Source of the DNA: Balneolaceae bacterium
GTDB taxonomy: Bacteria; Bacteroidota; Rhodothermia; Balneolales; Balneolaceae
Length of the DNA: 7,628 nt
Reading direction: 5' to 3'
Assembly: GCA_007127395.1 (NCBI GenBank)
Contig: SKZL01000289.1
Span: 1-7,628 of the forward strand
Shown: piece by piece, positions 6,809 through 7,628 of the stretch
Layout: each line of letters starts with the position of its first letter
Position numbering within the stretch: position 1 is the first letter of the stretch
The notes under the pieces: model-generated
Told to the model about the DNA's origin: nothing
The model's database searches: none
What the model saw: the letters and a program-made list of their open reading frames with translations, nothing else
Made by a program: the position numbers and the translations under genes

Positions 6809-7628
6809 CTATTCCCATTCAGGAAACTGCGTGGTGTTTAAATCCAGGCCGGAGATGGTGCTCATTTCGGACTCATCAAGCTCAAAATCAAAAATATTCA
6901 GGTTTTCGATCATGTGTGCTTCTTGTGATGTTCTTGGAATTGTAACAATGCCTCTTTGATAGTGCCACCTTAAACTCACTTGCGCATTGGTCTTATTGTA
7001 TTTATCACCAATTTCAGCCAGCGTCTCATCCGTAAAATGATCATTTCTGCCCTGAGCAAATGGTGACCAGGCCTCCATTTGAATGTGATTTTGTTTTAAG
7101 TATTCAAGATTTCCGGGTTGCTGGAAATATGCATGAGCTTCAATTTGATTCACCGTTGGCCTTACTCGACCCTCTGAGATAATTTCATTGATATGATTCG
7201 GTTCAAAGTTACTTACCCCGATTGCCCTGATCTTCTTCTGCTCATATAGCTCTTCCATTGCTTTCCAGGAGCCTTTTACGTCACCGCGAGGTCTGTGTAT
7301 CAGATATAGATCTAAATAATCCAGGCCCAGTTTCTCCAGAGACGTTTCAAAAGCAATCTTTGTCTTTTCATATCCGGAATCATCAACCCATACTTTTGAA
7401 GTTACGAAAAGCTCTTTTCTATCTATTCCGCTAAGCTTGATCCCGGCTCCTACAGCATCTTCATTGTTATAAATAGTAGCAGTATCAATTAAACGATAAC
7501 CATGCTTGATTGCATCTGATACACATTTTTCTCCAACAGATCCTGTCAGGTATAAGGTCCCAAATCCGAGAATTGGCATTTTTACACCGTTATTCAGTGT
7601 AACCTCCTTGATAGATCTGGCTATAGAA
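6809..7628 (-). CDS. Aldo/keto reductase, 5' end beyond window
   Basis: This is a soluble NAD(P)H-dependent carbonyl reductase of the aldo/keto reductase superfamily, closest in pattern to the DkgA/2,5-diketo-gluconate reductase group (AKR5-like). Numbered from the ATG at 7579, the catalytic tetrad is Asp32 and Tyr37 in IDTATIY, Lys62 in TSK, and His95 in LIHRP. IGVSNF (120-125), VNQIEAH (143-149) and IPRTS (214-218, the cofactor 2'-phosphate region) are typical. The ATG at 7579 is probably internal. The frame stays open upstream to the window edge and encodes KEVTLNNGVK before it, which is the normal family N-terminus (VTLNNGVKMPxLGxGT). No ATG, GTG or TTG occurs in that stretch, so the true start lies past 7628. 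The gene converges on xylA, so it is not in the xylose operon. Reduction of sugar-derived or toxic aldehydes is likely, but the substrate cannot be read from sequence. Confidence 0.92.
   Translation of the reverse strand, partial: SIARSIKEVTLNNGVKMPILGFGTLYLTGSVGEKCVSDAIKHGYRLIDTATIYNNEDAVGAGIKLSGIDRKELFVTSKVWVDDSGYEKTKIAFETSLEKLGLDYLDLYLIHRPRGDVKGSWKAMEELYEQKKIRAIGVSNFEPNHINEIISEGRVRPTVNQIEAHAYFQQPGNLEYLKQNHIQMEAWSPFAQGRNDHFTDETLAEIGDKYNKTNAQVSLRWHYQRGIVTIPRTSQEAHMIENLNIFDFELDESEMSTISGLDLNTTQFPEWE

Noticed and set aside
1..7628. CRISPR array, tRNA, rRNA, insertion sequence or attachment site
   Set aside because: No regularly spaced repeats, cloverleaf sequence, transposase or terminal repeats were seen on either strand.

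Overview
The window most resembles a low-to-moderate-GC member of the Bacteroidota/Balneolota group. This is inferred from three things: the Bacteroides-type xylose isomerase and xylulokinase sequences, plus-strand genes that start without a clear Shine-Dalgarno sequence, and AT-rich intergenic DNA. No 16S or other marker gene is present, so the assignment is tentative.

Left part (1-3442, minus strand): three closely packed genes read right to left as one apparent operon. First is a shortened asparagine-synthetase-like PP-loop ligase that has no N-terminal glutaminase cysteine. After a 53-bp gap comes a radical SAM enzyme resembling the RaSEA/Elp3 group. Its stop codon is immediately followed by the ATG of a flavin-dependent halogenase-like monooxygenase, which runs off the left edge. 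The set looks like part of a specialised-metabolite or modification pathway: an ATP-dependent amide-forming enzyme, a radical enzyme and a halogenase/oxygenase. I cannot match it to a described cluster.

Middle (3443-3732): a 290-bp AT-rich divergent intergenic region containing several short palindromes and a direct repeat, but no gene.

Right part (3733-6569, plus strand): a two-gene xylose catabolism operon, xylulokinase then xylose isomerase, joined by a 4-base ATGA overlap. Together they convert D-xylose to D-xylulose 5-phosphate for the pentose phosphate pathway. It is followed by a 12-bp perfect hairpin, probably a bidirectional terminator, and then by a convergent aldo/keto reductase on the minus strand. 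The reading frame of that gene stays open to the right edge, so its true start lies outside the window.

The xylose genes and the reductase are ordinary metabolic genes. The left-hand three-gene operon is the part most likely to be undescribed.
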